From W0P28-013 sp051870755 (lineage in GTDB: Bacteria > Bacteroidota > Bacteroidia > Bacteroidales > Paludibacteraceae): a DNA stretch of 51,871 nucleotides. Position 1 is the stretch's first letter. Every line of letters begins with the position of its first letter. The notes beneath the pieces were generated by a model that saw only the letters and a program-made list of their open reading frames with translations, was not told the origin of the DNA and did not search any database. The stretch is from assembly GCA_051870755.1 (NCBI GenBank), contig JBJECE010000019.1:1-51871 (forward strand). The letters are read 5' to 3'. Both the position numbers and the translations under genes were made by a program. Below are positions 51,821-51,871 of the stretch, one piece after another.

Positions 51821-51871
51821 TGAAGTGCACCCCAAAAGTTAGACAAAAAACTTTTGTAAAAGATGCGAGTT
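51821..51871. mobile_element. Probable end of an IS3-family insertion sequence (cut by window edge)
   Basis: The sequence from 51821 (TGAAGTGCACCCCAAAAG, then TTAGACA) resembles the terminal inverted repeat of IS3/IS150-group elements. The element itself would lie beyond the window end. The 44 bp before it (51777-51820) are GC-rich and look like a dispersed Bacteroidales repeat. Confidence 0.5.

Noticed and set aside
51644..51835. 63-codon minus-strand frame with Lys-Leu-Arg-Lys-Ile-Arg repeats
   Set aside because: It is simply the 18-bp tandem DNA repeat read as codons; no ribosome-binding context.

Overview
The window is a chromosome segment from a member of the phylum Bacteroidota, most likely an uncultured or little-studied Bacteroidales. 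The evidence is direct. Nearly every operon starts with the Bacteroidota promoter (TTTG, a 19-20 nt gap, then TAnnTTTG). Two secreted proteins end in type IX secretion sorting domains. A DUF6242 lipoprotein, a two-gene glycine-lipid-type synthase and a GltB-type glutamate synthase are also present. Host genes are GC-richer and use C/G-ending codons; one 6.2 kb island is plainly AT-rich. No rRNA, tRNA or CRISPR array is visible.

Layout. (1) 1-860: 5-formyl-THF cyclo-ligase (minus), divergent from dnaG. (2) 2931-15111: a long plus-strand run of sufB, pnuC, sufC, sufD, sufS, two acyltransferases (GlsA/GlsB-like), a small anchored protein, ispH, pfkA, a DUF6242 lipoprotein and aroA. The SUF machinery sits just upstream of ispH, whose product needs an Fe-S cluster. 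(3) 15179-16973: a small lipoprotein, a roughly 187-nt rod-shaped RNA that looks like 6S RNA, sufE and engB. (4) 16980-23164: an AT-rich integrated element, bounded by a 22-bp direct repeat at the engB promoter. It carries integrase, an unknown protein, an excisionase-type HTH protein, a DUF3987 helicase-like protein, a zinc-finger/Toprim protein and a terminase-small-subunit-like protein. This gene set resembles a minimal phage satellite. (5) 23195-29780: yidC and gltB. (6) 29760-31360: an AAA ATPase/PD-(D/E)XK gene flanked by two 48-bp palindromes and by a duplicated 23-bp gltB tail, which looks like a one-gene mobile cassette. (7) 31368-38065: an M3 peptidase lipoprotein and two T9SS cargo proteins, the first with a G8 tract near its start. 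(8) 38133-44663: two membrane proteins, rsfS, ftsH, cdsA, a phosphatidylserine decarboxylase and a CPBP protease. (9) 44592-51604 (minus): ileS, a YeiH-type transporter, an acyltransferase and a flippase-like protein. The ileS gene contains an in-frame 137-codon DUF559 endonuclease insertion with 26-bp terminal inverted repeats. (10) 51640-51871: 18-bp tandem repeats and what looks like the end of an IS3-family insertion sequence.

The most interesting items are the DUF559 element inside IleRS, the satellite-like island with iterons and promoter-targeted att sites, the ATPase cassette at the gltB tail, and the candidate 6S RNA. Function calls come from reading translations and motifs by eye; no database search was run.
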